A stretch of DNA of 64,000 bases from an uncultured Lachnospiraceae bacterium (GCA_910588405.1 CAJUPT010000001.1:214845-278844); one strand, 5' to 3'. Counted from the first letter of the stretch, positions 50,376-59,434 are shown. The notes: generated from the letters alone by a model not told the origin. Program-made: numbers and translations.

Positions 50376-51821
50376 ATGTATAATGAAATCGATTTAGACC
50401 AGATCAATACCAATTCGGAACCACCCTCCGAGGAACCCGCACGCCAGTATTACTTCATGGCCAAATGCCGGGAATGGGTTCAGCGGTTTGAACAGAAAAA
50501 CAACCGTCTCCCGACCGCCTGCATCCGGACCTTCGGCTGTCAGATGAACGCCAAGGACTCGGAAAAACTGATGGGCATCCTGGAACAGATCGGCTTTGGC
50601 ATCTCGGAAAAGGAGGAAGCCGACCTGGTTATCTATAATACCTGCACCGTCAGGGACAATGCCAATCAGCGTGTTTACGGCCGTCTGGGCTATCTCCACG
50701 CCCTGAAAAAAAAGAATCCCCATATGCTGATCGGCCTGTGCGGCTGTATGATCCAGGAACCCTCGGCAGTGGAAAAAATCCGCAAAAGCTACGGCTTCGT
50801 GGATCTGCTGTTCGGCACCCACAATATCTTCCGGCTGGCGGAGCTTCTGTACCGCCGCGCAGCGGAAAAAAATATGGTGGTTGATATCTGGGAAAGCACC
50901 GACGCCATCGTGGAGGATCTGCCCGCCCTGCGGAAATACCCTTTTAAATCCGGCGTAAATATCATGTATGGCTGCAACAATTTCTGCAGCTACTGCATCG
51001 TTCCTTATGTGCGTGGCCGGGAACGAAGCCGGGAACCGGAGGAGATCCTCCGGGAAATCAGAGATCTGGCCGCGGACGGGGTACGCGAAGTGATGCTGCT
51101 GGGACAGAATGTAAATTCTTACGGAAAAACCCTGGCGCATCCCATTTCTTTCGCCCAGTTGTTAAAACAGGCGGAAGCGGTGGAGGGCATCCGGCGAATC
51201 CGCTTTATGACCTCCCACCCGAAAGATCTGTCCGACGAGCTGATCCGGGTGATGAAAGAATCCCGGAAAATCTGCCGCCATCTTCACCTGCCTCTCCAGT
51301 CGGGCAGCAGCCGGATTTTAAAGATTATGAACCGAAAGTATGATAAAGAGCAGTATCTGGCACTGGCAAAGAAAATCCGGCGGGAAATCCCCGATATCTC
51401 CCTGACCACCGATATCATCGTAGGATTCCCGGGGGAAACGGAAGAAGATTTTCTGGAAACCATGGACGTGGTACGGCAGGTCCGTTTTGACAGCGCCTTT
51501 ACCTTTATCTATTCCAAACGGACAGGAACCCCTGCGGCTGCCATGAAAAACCAGGTGCCGGAAGCAGTCGTAAAAGACCGGTTTGACCGTCTGCTGAAAG
51601 AAGTCCAGGACATTGCCACCGGACAGTGCGGAAAGGATACGGGAACCGTGCAGGAAGCGCTGGTGGAGGACATTGACCATAAACAGCCCGGCATGATTAC
51701 CGGCCGGTTAAGCAACAACCTGATGGTACATTTTGAAGGACCGAAGGAACTGGTGGGAAACATTGTAACCGTCCGGCTGAAAGAAGCAAAAGGGTTTTAT
51801 TATATCGGAGAGATGATATAA
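50376..51821 (+). CDS. miaB: tRNA-2-methylthio-N6-dimethylallyladenosine synthase
   Basis: A radical-SAM methylthiotransferase of 481 residues modifying A37 of tRNAs reading U-starting codons. The UPF0004 domain supplies auxiliary-cluster cysteines (RTFGCQMN, YNTCTVRD, GLCGCM). The SAM motif is CNNFCSYC near residue 199, followed by VPYVRGRERSR, and a TRAM domain closes the protein. Start ATG 50376 is tentative: it has a GGAAAGAG-type site at slightly long spacing; ATG 50319 is an alternative giving 500 residues. An N-terminal extension before the conserved core is usual in Clostridia. Confidence 0.94.
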   Translation: MYNEIDLDQINTNSEPPSEEPARQYYFMAKCREWVQRFEQKNNRLPTACIRTFGCQMNAKDSEKLMGILEQIGFGISEKEEADLVIYNTCTVRDNANQRVYGRLGYLHALKKKNPHMLIGLCGCMIQEPSAVEKIRKSYGFVDLLFGTHNIFRLAELLYRRAAEKNMVVDIWESTDAIVEDLPALRKYPFKSGVNIMYGCNNFCSYCIVPYVRGRERSREPEEILREIRDLAADGVREVMLLGQNVNSYGKTLAHPISFAQLLKQAEAVEGIRRIRFMTSHPKDLSDELIRVMKESRKICRHLHLPLQSGSSRILKIMNRKYDKEQYLALAKKIRREIPDISLTTDIIVGFPGETEEDFLETMDVVRQVRFDSAFTFIYSKRTGTPAAAMKNQVPEAVVKDRFDRLLKEVQDIATGQCGKDTGTVQEALVEDIDHKQPGMITGRLSNNLMVHFEGPKELVGNIVTVRLKEAKGFYYIGEMI

Positions 51822-51899
51822 AATCATTAAAATATTAGCAAAACTTTAATCAGCGGAAGCCCGATCATTCCCCGGAACTTTTAATAGGAGGACAAACAT

Positions 51900-53189
51900 A
51901 TGAGCAACAAATTCCGTCGTGAAACTATATGCATACAAGGCGGCTACACCCCTGAAAGCGGTGAGGCCAGGGTGCTTCCCATCTACCAGAGCACCACATT
52001 CAAATACGGAGACAGCAGCCAGATGGGGCGGCTGTTCGATCTGGAGGAAGACGGCTACTTTTATTCCCGGCTGGCAAACCCCACCTGCGACGCGGTAGCC
52101 GCGAAAATCTGTGAGCTGGAGGGCGGACATGCCGCCATGCTGACAGCTTCCGGCCAGGCCGCCACTTTTTACGCGGTCTTCAACATTGCCGGCGCCGGGG
52201 ACCATATCGTCAGCTCCGCCACCATCTACGGCGGTTCTTCCAATCTGTTCACCGTCACCATGAAAAAAATGGGCGTGGAAGTCACCCTGGTAGACCCTGA
52301 CGCGCCGGAAGAAGAACTGGCAAAAGCCTTCCGCCCCAACACCAAAGCCGTATTCGGCGAAACCGTCTCCAACCCCGCCCTGGTGGTGCTGGACATCGAA
52401 AAATTTGCCCGGCTGGCCCACTCCCACGGCGTACCCCTGATTGTGGACAATACCTTTGCCACCCCCATCAACTGCCGTCCCTTTGAATGGGGCGCGGATA
52501 TCGTCACCCATTCCACTTCCAAATATATGGACGGACACGCCGTCTCTCTGGGCGGCTGTATCGTGGACAGCGGAAACTTTGACTGGGAGGCCCACAAAGA
52601 GAAGTTTCCCGGCCTGACCACGCCTGACGAATCCTATCACGGCCTGATTTATACGAAAGCGTTTGGAAAGAACGCGTTTATCACAAAAGCCACCGCCCAG
52701 ATGATGCGTGACTTAGGTTCCTCCCAGTCTCCTCACGACGCGTTCCTGCTGAACCTGGGGCTGGAAACCCTGCACCTTCGCGTGCCCCGCCACTGCGAGA
52801 ACGCCCAAAAGGTCGCAGAATTTTTACAGGACAATGAAAATGTCAGCTGGGTCAGCTACCCCGGCCTGCCTGGCGACCCCTATCATAAGCTGGCAGAAAA
52901 ATATATGCCCGACGGCACCTGCGGCGTGGTGGTATTCGGCTTAAAAGGCGGCCGGGAGGCCTGCGTTAAATTTATGGACAGCTTAAAGCTGGGCGCCATC
53001 GTCACCCATGTGGCCGACGCCCGCACCTCCGTTCTCCACCCCGCCAGCCACACCCACCGGCAGTTAAATGACGAACAACTGGTGGAGGCAGGGGTAAAGC
53101 CGGATCTGATCCGGTTCTCGGTGGGAATTGAGAATGTGGAAGATATTATCGAGGATATTGTGCAGGCGATGGAGGCCGCTAAAGAATAA
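51900..53189 (+). CDS. metY: O-acetylhomoserine aminocarboxypropyltransferase (sulfhydrylase)
   Basis: A 429-residue PLP enzyme of the Cys/Met metabolism family. The N-terminus ETICIQGGYTPESGEARVLP and IYQSTTF is typical of O-acetylhomoserine sulfhydrylases, which make homocysteine from sulfide. The PLP lysine lies in THSTSKYMDGHAV and the phosphate-binding Tyr in FYSRLANPT. Length fits MetY (about 425) better than methionine gamma-lyase (about 400). AGGAGG is 8 bases before the ATG. No methionine riboswitch was seen in the short 78-base gap after miaB. Confidence 0.9.
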   Translation: MSNKFRRETICIQGGYTPESGEARVLPIYQSTTFKYGDSSQMGRLFDLEEDGYFYSRLANPTCDAVAAKICELEGGHAAMLTASGQAATFYAVFNIAGAGDHIVSSATIYGGSSNLFTVTMKKMGVEVTLVDPDAPEEELAKAFRPNTKAVFGETVSNPALVVLDIEKFARLAHSHGVPLIVDNTFATPINCRPFEWGADIVTHSTSKYMDGHAVSLGGCIVDSGNFDWEAHKEKFPGLTTPDESYHGLIYTKAFGKNAFITKATAQMMRDLGSSQSPHDAFLLNLGLETLHLRVPRHCENAQKVAEFLQDNENVSWVSYPGLPGDPYHKLAEKYMPDGTCGVVVFGLKGGREACVKFMDSLKLGAIVTHVADARTSVLHPASHTHRQLNDEQLVEAGVKPDLIRFSVGIENVEDIIEDIVQAMEAAKE

Positions 53190-53291
53190 ATTATGGGCAG
53201 GATACCGACGGTTGGAATCGGATATGAAAAAAACAAAAGGACATGCCTGTAAAGCGGAAGAACTGAGCAGCTATGGCGGGAGGGATTGTGC

Positions 53292-54524
53292 ATGAAACTG
53301 GGTGCGTATACGAATATCATAAAACATGAAAAAAATTTCCGGTATATGATTCTGGCAAATCTGATCAGCCGGTTCGGGGATTCTGTGGATGCGATCGCCT
53401 ACAGCTGGATGGTTTACCAGCTGACAGGCTCCACGGCCTGGCTGTCTGTAATCCTGGGCGTCAATATGGTTCCAACCGTTCTGTTTCAGCCGTTTAGCGG
53501 CGCCCTGACGGAATATTTCCGTAAAAAAAAAGTTATTGTCCTCTGCGATATTGCCCGGGGAGCGGTGGTCTTTCTCACCGGCCTGTGCATGCTGTTTGGC
53601 GTGTTGAAGCCGTGGCATCTGCTTGTCCTTACATTCCTGAATTCCTCTATTGAGGCACTGCGGATTCCAAACGGGCTGGCCATCCTTCCCCAGATCTTAA
53701 AAAAGGAAAACTATAAGGCGGCCATTTCCATGGATCAGGGAGTGCGGAGAGCTTCGGAGCTGGTCGGAATGGGCTGCGCCGGCATCATCATCGGCGGCAT
53801 TGGAATCGGCGGCGCATTGTTTGTGGATGCGGTGACGTTTCTGGCTTCCGGCCTGCTGCTTTTATTGCTGAAGGTGAACGAGGAGAACAATGAAAAACAA
53901 CGGTTTCGGATGAAAGGATATGCGGACTCTCTCAAAGAAGGATTCACTTATTTTAAAACCAGCCGGCTGGCGATGATGGTATGCGCAATCTGTGTGGCGC
54001 AAAATTTATGTACGCTGCCCATCGAGAATCTCCAGGCCGCCTATATCAGCGAATACCTGCGGCTGGATGTATTCGCGATGTCGGTGGGCGGGACAGCGAT
54101 TACCGCCGGCATGATAGCAGGAGCCCTGCTTTTGCCAGTTATCACACGGCGGATTTCAGAAAAACAGGTATTGATTTGGGGAGGCATCCTGATCGGCCTG
54201 CTGTATTTTGTTTATCTTCTGATTGGAACGATTCCTTCGGACGAAGGAAAATATCTCGGTTTGTTTTTGGCGGCATTTGCTTTTGGAGTGGTAAATTCCG
54301 TGATCGGAGTCATGGTACAGGTCATCTTTGTGAGCAGGATTCCGGCAGATTTTGTGGGAAGAATCAGCGGAATATTCAATGCGCTGGCCTGTGCGTCTCT
54401 TCCGGTGGGGTCATTTTTGCTGGCAGGTTTGTCCGCGGTATTCGCGATCCGGGAATTGTATCTGCTGACGGGGATTTTGTCCATCGGCCTTTTTTTAATA
54501 ATAAACCGGTCAAAAGGAAAATAG
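53292..54524 (+). CDS. MFS-type transporter
   Basis: A 410-residue membrane protein with about 12 helices of the MFS_3/macrolide-efflux-like type (LISRFGDSVDAIAYSWMVYQ, QPFSGALTEYFRKKKVIV). Such proteins export drugs or natural compounds; the substrate cannot be inferred. The ATG at 53292 has GGGAGGGA 6 bases upstream; a TTG at 53286 is in frame but less likely. A 23-codon frame (53224-53295) ends by an ATGA overlap at this start. A gene relic directly follows. Confidence 0.85.
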   Translation: MKLGAYTNIIKHEKNFRYMILANLISRFGDSVDAIAYSWMVYQLTGSTAWLSVILGVNMVPTVLFQPFSGALTEYFRKKKVIVLCDIARGAVVFLTGLCMLFGVLKPWHLLVLTFLNSSIEALRIPNGLAILPQILKKENYKAAISMDQGVRRASELVGMGCAGIIIGGIGIGGALFVDAVTFLASGLLLLLLKVNEENNEKQRFRMKGYADSLKEGFTYFKTSRLAMMVCAICVAQNLCTLPIENLQAAYISEYLRLDVFAMSVGGTAITAGMIAGALLLPVITRRISEKQVLIWGGILIGLLYFVYLLIGTIPSDEGKYLGLFLAAFAFGVVNSVIGVMVQVIFVSRIPADFVGRISGIFNALACASLPVGSFLLAGLSAVFAIRELYLLTGILSIGLFLIINRSKGK

Positions 54525-54883
54525 TGTACTATCTCACTCTTCAGAATGTGACAGGAAATGGAAACACAGAAGATGAGTATTTATCAGGGAAACTTTCAGT
54601 TTTAAGAAATAGAAAAGAAGGATTGAAGCAGCCAGATTTTGAAGTGTCTGAAAATACAATTAAGATTGTACTCCCGGTTTTTGAGAAAAATCTAAATTTA
54701 TCGGAAGACGAAAAGAAAATATATAAAACTTTAAGCAAGACAATGCTGAAATCAATCAGCGAAATTGCTCCTTACGCCCCGTTTGGTAAATCAAAGACAA
54801 CACAATTACTGAAAGAGATGGGTAAAAAAGGTGTTGTGAAAATTGAAGGCAGAGGAAGGGGCACTAAATATGTGATAAAGTAA
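54524..54883 (+). pseudogene. C-terminal fragment of a RecG-like/AlbA_2-type DNA-binding protein
   Basis: About 118 codons in a frame overlapping the MFS stop. IVLPVFEKNLNLSEDEKKIYK, then SISEIAPYAPFGKSKTTQLL and KEMGKKGVVKIEGRGRGTKYVI form a C-terminal winged helix typical of Schlafen-AlbA_2/RecG-like putative transcriptional regulators. The N-terminal domains are missing and there is no start codon with a ribosome site. The composition is more AT-rich than the neighbours, so it is likely a truncated, acquired gene. Confidence 0.65.
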
Positions 54884-54925
54884 TCATCATGACAATGTCA
54901 ACCCTGCAATAGAAAAGAGGCACAT

Positions 54926-55483
54926 ATGAAAAAAACCCTAATCCTATTCGGCTCCGCCCGAAAAAAAGGCCATACCATGTCCATGGTAAAACTACTGACA
55001 GAACAGCTTGCCGGAAAATCGGAGGTCGAGCTGATCGACTGCTACCGGCTGAAAAACATTTCCCCCTGCATGGACTGCCGCCGCTGCTGGGAAGTAAAGG
55101 AATGCGCCATTCACGACGATATGGACGACATTTACAAAAAGCTGGAGGAAGCGGACTCCATCATTATGGCCGCCCCTTCCTACTTCCATTCCGTTCCGGC
55201 CCCGATGAAGCTGGTGCTGGACCGGTGTCAGGTCTACTGGGCGAAAGCGGTCCGCCGGGATATGACCGACCAGAAGCAGCGCACCGGCGCCATACTGCTG
55301 ACAGGAGGGGCTCCCGCTTTTCCCGAACAGTTTGTCTCCGAGATCGCGCCGCTGAAATGCCTGCTGGACGATCTGAACGCCCAATGTCTGGATGTCATCA
55401 CCATATCCGACAGCGACCACAAAACCCTTTCGGATTACCCCGATGCCATGGAACGCATCCGGACACTGGCAGAAAAGCTCTGA
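54926..55483 (+). CDS. NAD(P)H-dependent FMN reductase / flavodoxin-like oxidoreductase
   Basis: A 185-residue flavodoxin-fold protein of the NADPH-dependent FMN reductase group. The phosphate loop is LFGSARKKGHTMSM, followed by CMDCRRCWEVKECAIHDDM, a two- or three-cysteine motif that in related iron-sulfur flavoproteins may hold a cluster. APSYFHSVPAPMKLVLDR is the usual FMN-contact strand. AGAGG precedes the ATG by 5 bases. The reductant and substrate are unknown. It is not clearly cotranscribed with the following NifU-like gene (380-base gap). Confidence 0.82.
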   Translation: MKKTLILFGSARKKGHTMSMVKLLTEQLAGKSEVELIDCYRLKNISPCMDCRRCWEVKECAIHDDMDDIYKKLEEADSIIMAAPSYFHSVPAPMKLVLDRCQVYWAKAVRRDMTDQKQRTGAILLTGGAPAFPEQFVSEIAPLKCLLDDLNAQCLDVITISDSDHKTLSDYPDAMERIRTLAEKL

Positions 55484-55652
55484 CCTGCCGAAAACATTGT
55501 TTCTCCAACCCTCCGAACAGCCGGTCCGAAAGGGATACCCCGTCCCATGTCAGCCGTGCTGTGAAACGGGGAGATTTTCACCAAAAAATAGTGAATTTCA
55601 CGATAGACGAAAAATTTGATTTATGAGAAAATAGAAACGAATCCTGTTTCCG

Positions 55653-55729
55653 TCACGGCTGTAAACACACCCGTGATGATATACATACCCGGCGTACTGA
55701 CTGCCGTTTTGTCAGCATATCGGTACGCC
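55653..55729 (+). other. Two consecutive hairpins in the long leader of the NifU-like/GGGtGRT operon
   Basis: The gene-free stretch 55484-55862 contains TCACGG/CCGTGA (55653-55676), then GGCGTAC/GTACGCC enclosing CTGAC/GTCAG (55691-55729), then GC-rich CGGCGGC...GGCGCGCCCCGCC. It could be a structured mRNA leader. No known riboswitch consensus was recognised and no clear promoter was found. Confidence 0.4.
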
Positions 55730-55862
55730 AACCAGCGGCGGCAAAAAAGGCGCGCCCCGCCCCGAACTACGGACATACAACGGCCGACGGCAGGGAGGGC
55801 GCAGATCGAAAAAGCTGTCATGGAATTTAACAGACATCACCATTGATGAAAGGAGTTTTACA

Positions 55863-56567
55863 ATGATTTATTCTCATGAAGTAGAAAAAATGTGCACTGT
55901 GGCACAGGGCGTAGCCCATGGCGCGGCTCCGATCCCGGAAGAAGCGAAATGGGTAAAGGCGAAAGAAGTAAAGGATATCTCCGGCTTAACCCACGGAATC
56001 GGCTGGTGCGCTCCCCAGCAGGGCGCCTGCAAGCTGACTCTGAACGTAAAAGAAGGGATTATCCAGGAAGCGCTGGTAGAGACCATCGGATGTTCCGGCA
56101 TGACCCACTCCGCCGCCATGGCCTCTGAAATCCTGCCGGGCAGAACCATCCTGGAAGCATTGAACACCGACCTGGTATGCGACGCTATCAATACTGCCAT
56201 GAGAGAATTATTTTTACAGATCGTATACGGAAGAAGCCAGAGCGCCTTTTCTGAGGACGGCCTGCCCATCGGCGCCGGCCTGGAAGATCTGGGCAAGGGT
56301 CTGCGCTCCCAGGTGGGAACCATGTACGGAACCCTGAAAAAAGGCCCCCGCTATCTGGAGATGGCCGAAGGCTATGTAACCGGCATCGCCCTGGACGAAG
56401 AAGACATGATTATCGGCTACCAGTTCGTAAGTCTTGGAAAGATGACCGACTTTATCAAGAAGGGCGACGACCCCAACACCGCCTGGGAAAAGGCAAAGGG
56501 CCAGTATGGACGTGTGGACGACGCGGCGAAGATCATTGACCCCAGAACAGATGAAGTGATTAAATAA
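55863..56567 (+). CDS. NifU/IscU-like iron-sulfur scaffold-type protein
   Basis: A 234-residue protein with an IscU-like region: GWCAPQQGACKLTLNV and later IGCSGMTHSAAMASEILPG, the positions where scaffold proteins have cluster-binding cysteines. The third canonical Cys is not evident. A C-terminal extension of about 100 residues is distinct from classical IscU/SufU. It invariably travels with a GGGtGRT protein in many anaerobes (general knowledge), and here the partner starts 17 bases downstream. AAAGGAG precedes the ATG. Its client is unknown. Confidence 0.82.
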   Translation: MIYSHEVEKMCTVAQGVAHGAAPIPEEAKWVKAKEVKDISGLTHGIGWCAPQQGACKLTLNVKEGIIQEALVETIGCSGMTHSAAMASEILPGRTILEALNTDLVCDAINTAMRELFLQIVYGRSQSAFSEDGLPIGAGLEDLGKGLRSQVGTMYGTLKKGPRYLEMAEGYVTGIALDEEDMIIGYQFVSLGKMTDFIKKGDDPNTAWEKAKGQYGRVDDAAKIIDPRTDEVIK

Positions 56568-56584
56568 TCAGGGAGGATAGACAG

Positions 56585-57595
56585 ATGGCTTTATTTGAAT
56601 CATATGAGAGAAGAATTGACAAAATCAATGCCGTGTTAAGCAGCTACGGCATTGCATCCATAGAAGAAGCGGAAAAAATCACAAAGGATGCCGGTCTGAA
56701 CGTATACGACCAGGTAAAAGGCATCCAGCCCATCTGCTTTGAAAACGCGTGCTGGGCCTACACCGTAGGCGCCGCCATCGCCATCAAAAAAGGCTGCAAA
56801 AGAGCCGCGGACGCTGCTGCCGCCATCGGCGAGGGCTTACAGGCATTCTGTATCCCCGGCTCCGTAGCAGATCAGAGAAAGGTAGGCCTGGGCCACGGCA
56901 ACCTGGGCAAGATGCTTCTGGAGGAAGAAACCGAGTGCTTCTGCTTCCTGGCAGGCCACGAATCTTTCGCCGCAGCGGAAGGCGCCATCGGCATCGCCGA
57001 GAAAGCAAACAAAGTGCGTCAGAAACCGCTTCGGGTAATCCTGAACGGCCTTGGAAAAGACGCCGCGCAGATTATTTCCAGAATCAACGGCTTTACCTAT
57101 GTGGAAACCGAGATGGACTACTACACCGGCCAAGTGAAGGAACTGTTTAGAAAACCTTACTCCACCGGCCTGCGCGCCAAAGTAAACTGCTACGGCGCCA
57201 ATGACGTAACCGAGGGCGTGGCCATTATGCACAAGGAAGGCGTGGACGTATCCATCACCGGAAATTCCACCAACCCCACCCGGTTCCAGCATCCCGTGGC
57301 AGGCACCTATAAAAAGGAATGCATCGAACAGGGCAAAAAATATTTCTCCGTGGCCTCCGGCGGCGGCACCGGCCGTACCCTTCACCCGGACAACATGGCC
57401 GCGGGCCCCGCTTCCTACGGCATGACCGACACCATGGGCCGGATGCACTCCGACGCCCAGTTCGCAGGATCATCTTCCGTTCCCGCCCATGTGGAGATGA
57501 TGGGGCTGATCGGCATGGGGAATAATCCGATGGTAGGGGCTACGGTGGCCGTAGCGGTTTCCATTGAGGAAGCGGCGAAGGCCGGGAAGTTTTAA
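56585..57595 (+). CDS. GGGtGRT-family protein
   Basis: A 336-residue soluble protein named for its GGGTGRTLHPDNMAAGPASY motif near residue 258, which is present intact. The start (ALFESYERRIDKINAVLSSY) and the QICFENACWAY-type cysteine region are typical. The Gly-rich loop suggests nucleotide or cofactor binding, but no reaction is established. It is in an operon with the NifU-like protein (17-base gap, GGGAGG site) and is followed by a terminator. Pairing implies an iron-sulfur or metal-related process (inference). Confidence 0.88.
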   Translation: MALFESYERRIDKINAVLSSYGIASIEEAEKITKDAGLNVYDQVKGIQPICFENACWAYTVGAAIAIKKGCKRAADAAAAIGEGLQAFCIPGSVADQRKVGLGHGNLGKMLLEEETECFCFLAGHESFAAAEGAIGIAEKANKVRQKPLRVILNGLGKDAAQIISRINGFTYVETEMDYYTGQVKELFRKPYSTGLRAKVNCYGANDVTEGVAIMHKEGVDVSITGNSTNPTRFQHPVAGTYKKECIEQGKKYFSVASGGGTGRTLHPDNMAAGPASYGMTDTMGRMHSDAQFAGSSSVPAHVEMMGLIGMGNNPMVGATVAVAVSIEEAAKAGKF

Positions 57596-57639
57596 TTAAA
57601 TTAGTCCGAAAACAGCAAACGCAATAAATAAAGACAGAT

Positions 57640-57675
57640 AAAATGCCATAGTTCGTTTGAATTATGGCATTTTAA
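57640..57675 (+). terminator. Terminator of the NifU-like/GGGtGRT operon
   Basis: Stem AAAATGCCATA / TATGGCATTTT with a 12-base loop, then TTAAC, 45 bases after the stop codon. Confidence 0.75.
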
Positions 57676-58149
57676 CATACAATATCAATATATTTTGCCG
57701 TAAACTCTATGGGTGGGAGCGACAGAGATGTATCTTGCGCACCAACTAGAGGGAATATGAAAAAGCCCGAACATGCGCAGATTCTGGGGATTTAGAGATT
57801 CGTGCATTAAATAAAGCTGAGTTCGTAACTCTCAAGCAACCCTCATACAACCCTCACGAATAACCCTCATTTTAATGTAAGAGAGATGTGGTGGTCAGAC
57901 ATTAAAGCCGGGAATATAATTCGAGTTGCTGACCCTCATATAGCCCTCAAATAGCTTAAAATGCCGTAAAATCAGAGGGTGTAAAAAATTCTGGTTCTAT
58001 AGGAATTTAAGATTCCTTGATAAGAATTCGATATGTAAGATTTCGCCGTCGATTTTTTGAATTTCCTGTTGTCGATGGTTCCTTCTATTTATAGTTTAAC
58101 CATCATTGGAGTATTTATACATCCGATTCGGATTTTTTTGTATCAAAAG
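57676..58149. other. Gene-free region with a cluster of ACCCTCA words
   Basis: About 470 bases with no convincing gene. ACCCTCA occurs at 57839, 57850, 57863 and 57932, with GCCCTCA at 57943 and the inverted form AGAGGGT at 57974. It lies next to an IS256 remnant and may be decayed mobile DNA or a protein-binding cluster. Confidence 0.4.
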
Positions 58150-58583
58150 AAAGGCATCTCAAGAACTGCTTTTTTGCGGGCTCTGCCCACACCCGGCCTC
58201 AGGAATAAAACTGGATTTTTCTGGTAATTCTCTGTATCTGGGCCTGGGGTTAGACTGCGCTGATGGCTTCCTTAAAACCGGACAACCCCTCTTCCCGTAC
58301 CTTATAAATGAATACAGTCCATAAATACAAAGGGATAGATAGGGGACAGGGGACGCCACTCCCTGACCTGAGGCAGGATCTTATCTGTGATCTTACTGAC
58401 CATCTCTGCGGATAATTCAATCCCATAGAGTTCCTGAAGCTGGTCATGAATATCGCGCGTACTCATTCCCCGGGCATACAAGGAGATAACTTTCTCCTCA
58501 ATGCCGGAAATATCCCGCTGGTATTTAGGAATAATATTGTTTTCTGAAATAATCTGTCGAATCTGCTCCTTAGCTACTGCCAT
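58150..58583 (-). pseudogene. Truncated IS256-family transposase
   Basis: From ATG 58583 (AAGGAG 7 bases upstream) the frame reads AKEQIRQIISENN..., then EEKVISLYARGMSTRDIHDQ and IYPFVFMDCIH, the catalytic-Asp region of mutator (IS256) transposases. Soon after, the frame shifts and about 60 residues are missing: KVREEGLSGFKEAISAV joins two distant parts of the normal protein. An in-frame stop then precedes PQAQIQRI. Later similarity fades. It is therefore a dead fragment missing most of its catalytic domain. Confidence 0.8.
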
Positions 58584-58755
58584 AAAAATACTCCTTTTCA
58601 ATAAGAATTGTCATATCTGAATTCTCGCCCAAAACGGTTCATTTTTTTCCAAATACACAAACTATTTTACACTACCTAAAATTCAAGGATTGATGCAACT
58701 GTACAGTAAGCTGCTAAGGAAGGAATGTTTTAAATAAACACTGAGGACCTTATCC

Positions 58756-58796
58756 CAGGGCTTTTCGGATAATTTCATTTAATCCGAAAAGCCCTG
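58756..58796. terminator. Long perfect inverted repeat
   Basis: CAGGGCTTTTCGGAT / ATCCGAAAAGCCCTG, 15 perfect pairs with an 11-base loop, followed by TTTG on the plus strand. It lies downstream of the XRE gene and upstream of the IS256 relic, and may terminate the XRE transcript. Confidence 0.55.
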
Positions 58797-58844
58797 TTTG
58801 ATCTCTGTCCGGAATACTGAACACTTCATTTTTGATTTTCATTT

Positions 58845-59060
58845 TTAATCTTCTTTTTCATCCTCTTTTTTGTACTCCATAATATCTTCAACGCGACAGT
58901 CCAATAACTCACACAACATATTGATTGTATGTGTATTAATATTTTCATTTTTTTTTAGTCTTGTGATCTGTGCCGGACTTATTCCATATTTTTTGATCAG
59001 TTTATATTGTGTTACTTCTTTCTCTTTCATTGTTTCCCACAAGCGGTCAAATACAATCAT
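58845..59060 (-). CDS. XRE-family regulator (YozG-like)
   Basis: A 71-residue helix-turn-helix protein (TQYKLIKKYGISPAQITRLK, then VEDIMEYKKED) of the compact Cro-like class with one HTH and an acidic tail. It is divergent from the DUF4190/TM2/DUF2752 genes and separated from them by a 110-base AT-rich region with inverted AACCGCAT / TTGCGGTA words. It may control that operon and itself. AGGAG lies about 13 bases before the ATG, a little far. Confidence 0.85.
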   Translation of the reverse strand: MIVFDRLWETMKEKEVTQYKLIKKYGISPAQITRLKKNENINTHTINMLCELLDCRVEDIMEYKKEDEKED

Positions 59061-59091
59061 ATCATTATTATCTCCTTTTTTACTTGCATAA

Positions 59092-59149
59092 TAACCGCAT
59101 ATGGTATATAATCATATTAACCGTATATTGTTAATATTTGCGGTATAAT
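59092..59149. promoter_or_regulatory. Divergent promoter region with inverted operator words
   Basis: AACCGCATATGG and ATATTTGCGGTATAAT are inverted relative to each other; AACCGTATATTG is a third related word. A TATAAT (-10) for the plus-strand operon lies at 59144-59149, overlapping one word. Binding by the adjacent XRE protein is plausible. Confidence 0.45.
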
Positions 59150-59173
59150 ATATTGCATTTGGAGGAGACCGTA

Positions 59174-59434
59174 ATGGAAAAAAAACCAATCGGAATGGCC
59201 GTTGCTTCTATGGTAACGGGAATTTGCGCCCTAGTATTTAGCTGCTGCATACCGGTGATTCCTTTTCTTCTGGCAGTGATCAGCCTAATTCTGGGAATCA
59301 TCAGTATCAAAACAGGGCGCGGCGGAAAAGGGATGGCGATTGCCGGAGTTGTCTGCAGTATTATTTCATTAATTCCGGCTATTATAGTAGTCGTTGGTGG
59401 GAGCGCTCTAATCGGAGCCGGCATGTTATCATAA
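59174..59434 (+). CDS. DUF4190 two-helix membrane protein
   Basis: An 86-residue protein starting MEKKPIGMAVASMVTGICAL with two hydrophobic segments and the central glycine/lysine turn (GIISIKTGRGGKGMAIAGVV) diagnostic of DUF4190. Function unknown; such proteins often sit beside zinc-ribbon and TM2 proteins. GGAGGAG lies 6 bases upstream of the ATG at 59174; the open frame begins earlier at 59138 without support. Confidence 0.82.
   Translation: MEKKPIGMAVASMVTGICALVFSCCIPVIPFLLAVISLILGIISIKTGRGGKGMAIAGVVCSIISLIPAIIVVVGGSALIGAGMLS

Noticed and set aside
53981..54523. 5' part of a 300-residue plus-strand frame ending at 54883
   Set aside because: This part overlaps the MFS gene in another frame and is shadow sequence; only the portion after 54524 resembles a protein family and was kept as a relic.
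55616..55846. 76-residue frame in the leader before the NifU-like gene
   Set aside because: Arg/Pro-rich, no family, and it coincides with strong inverted repeats; more likely non-coding.
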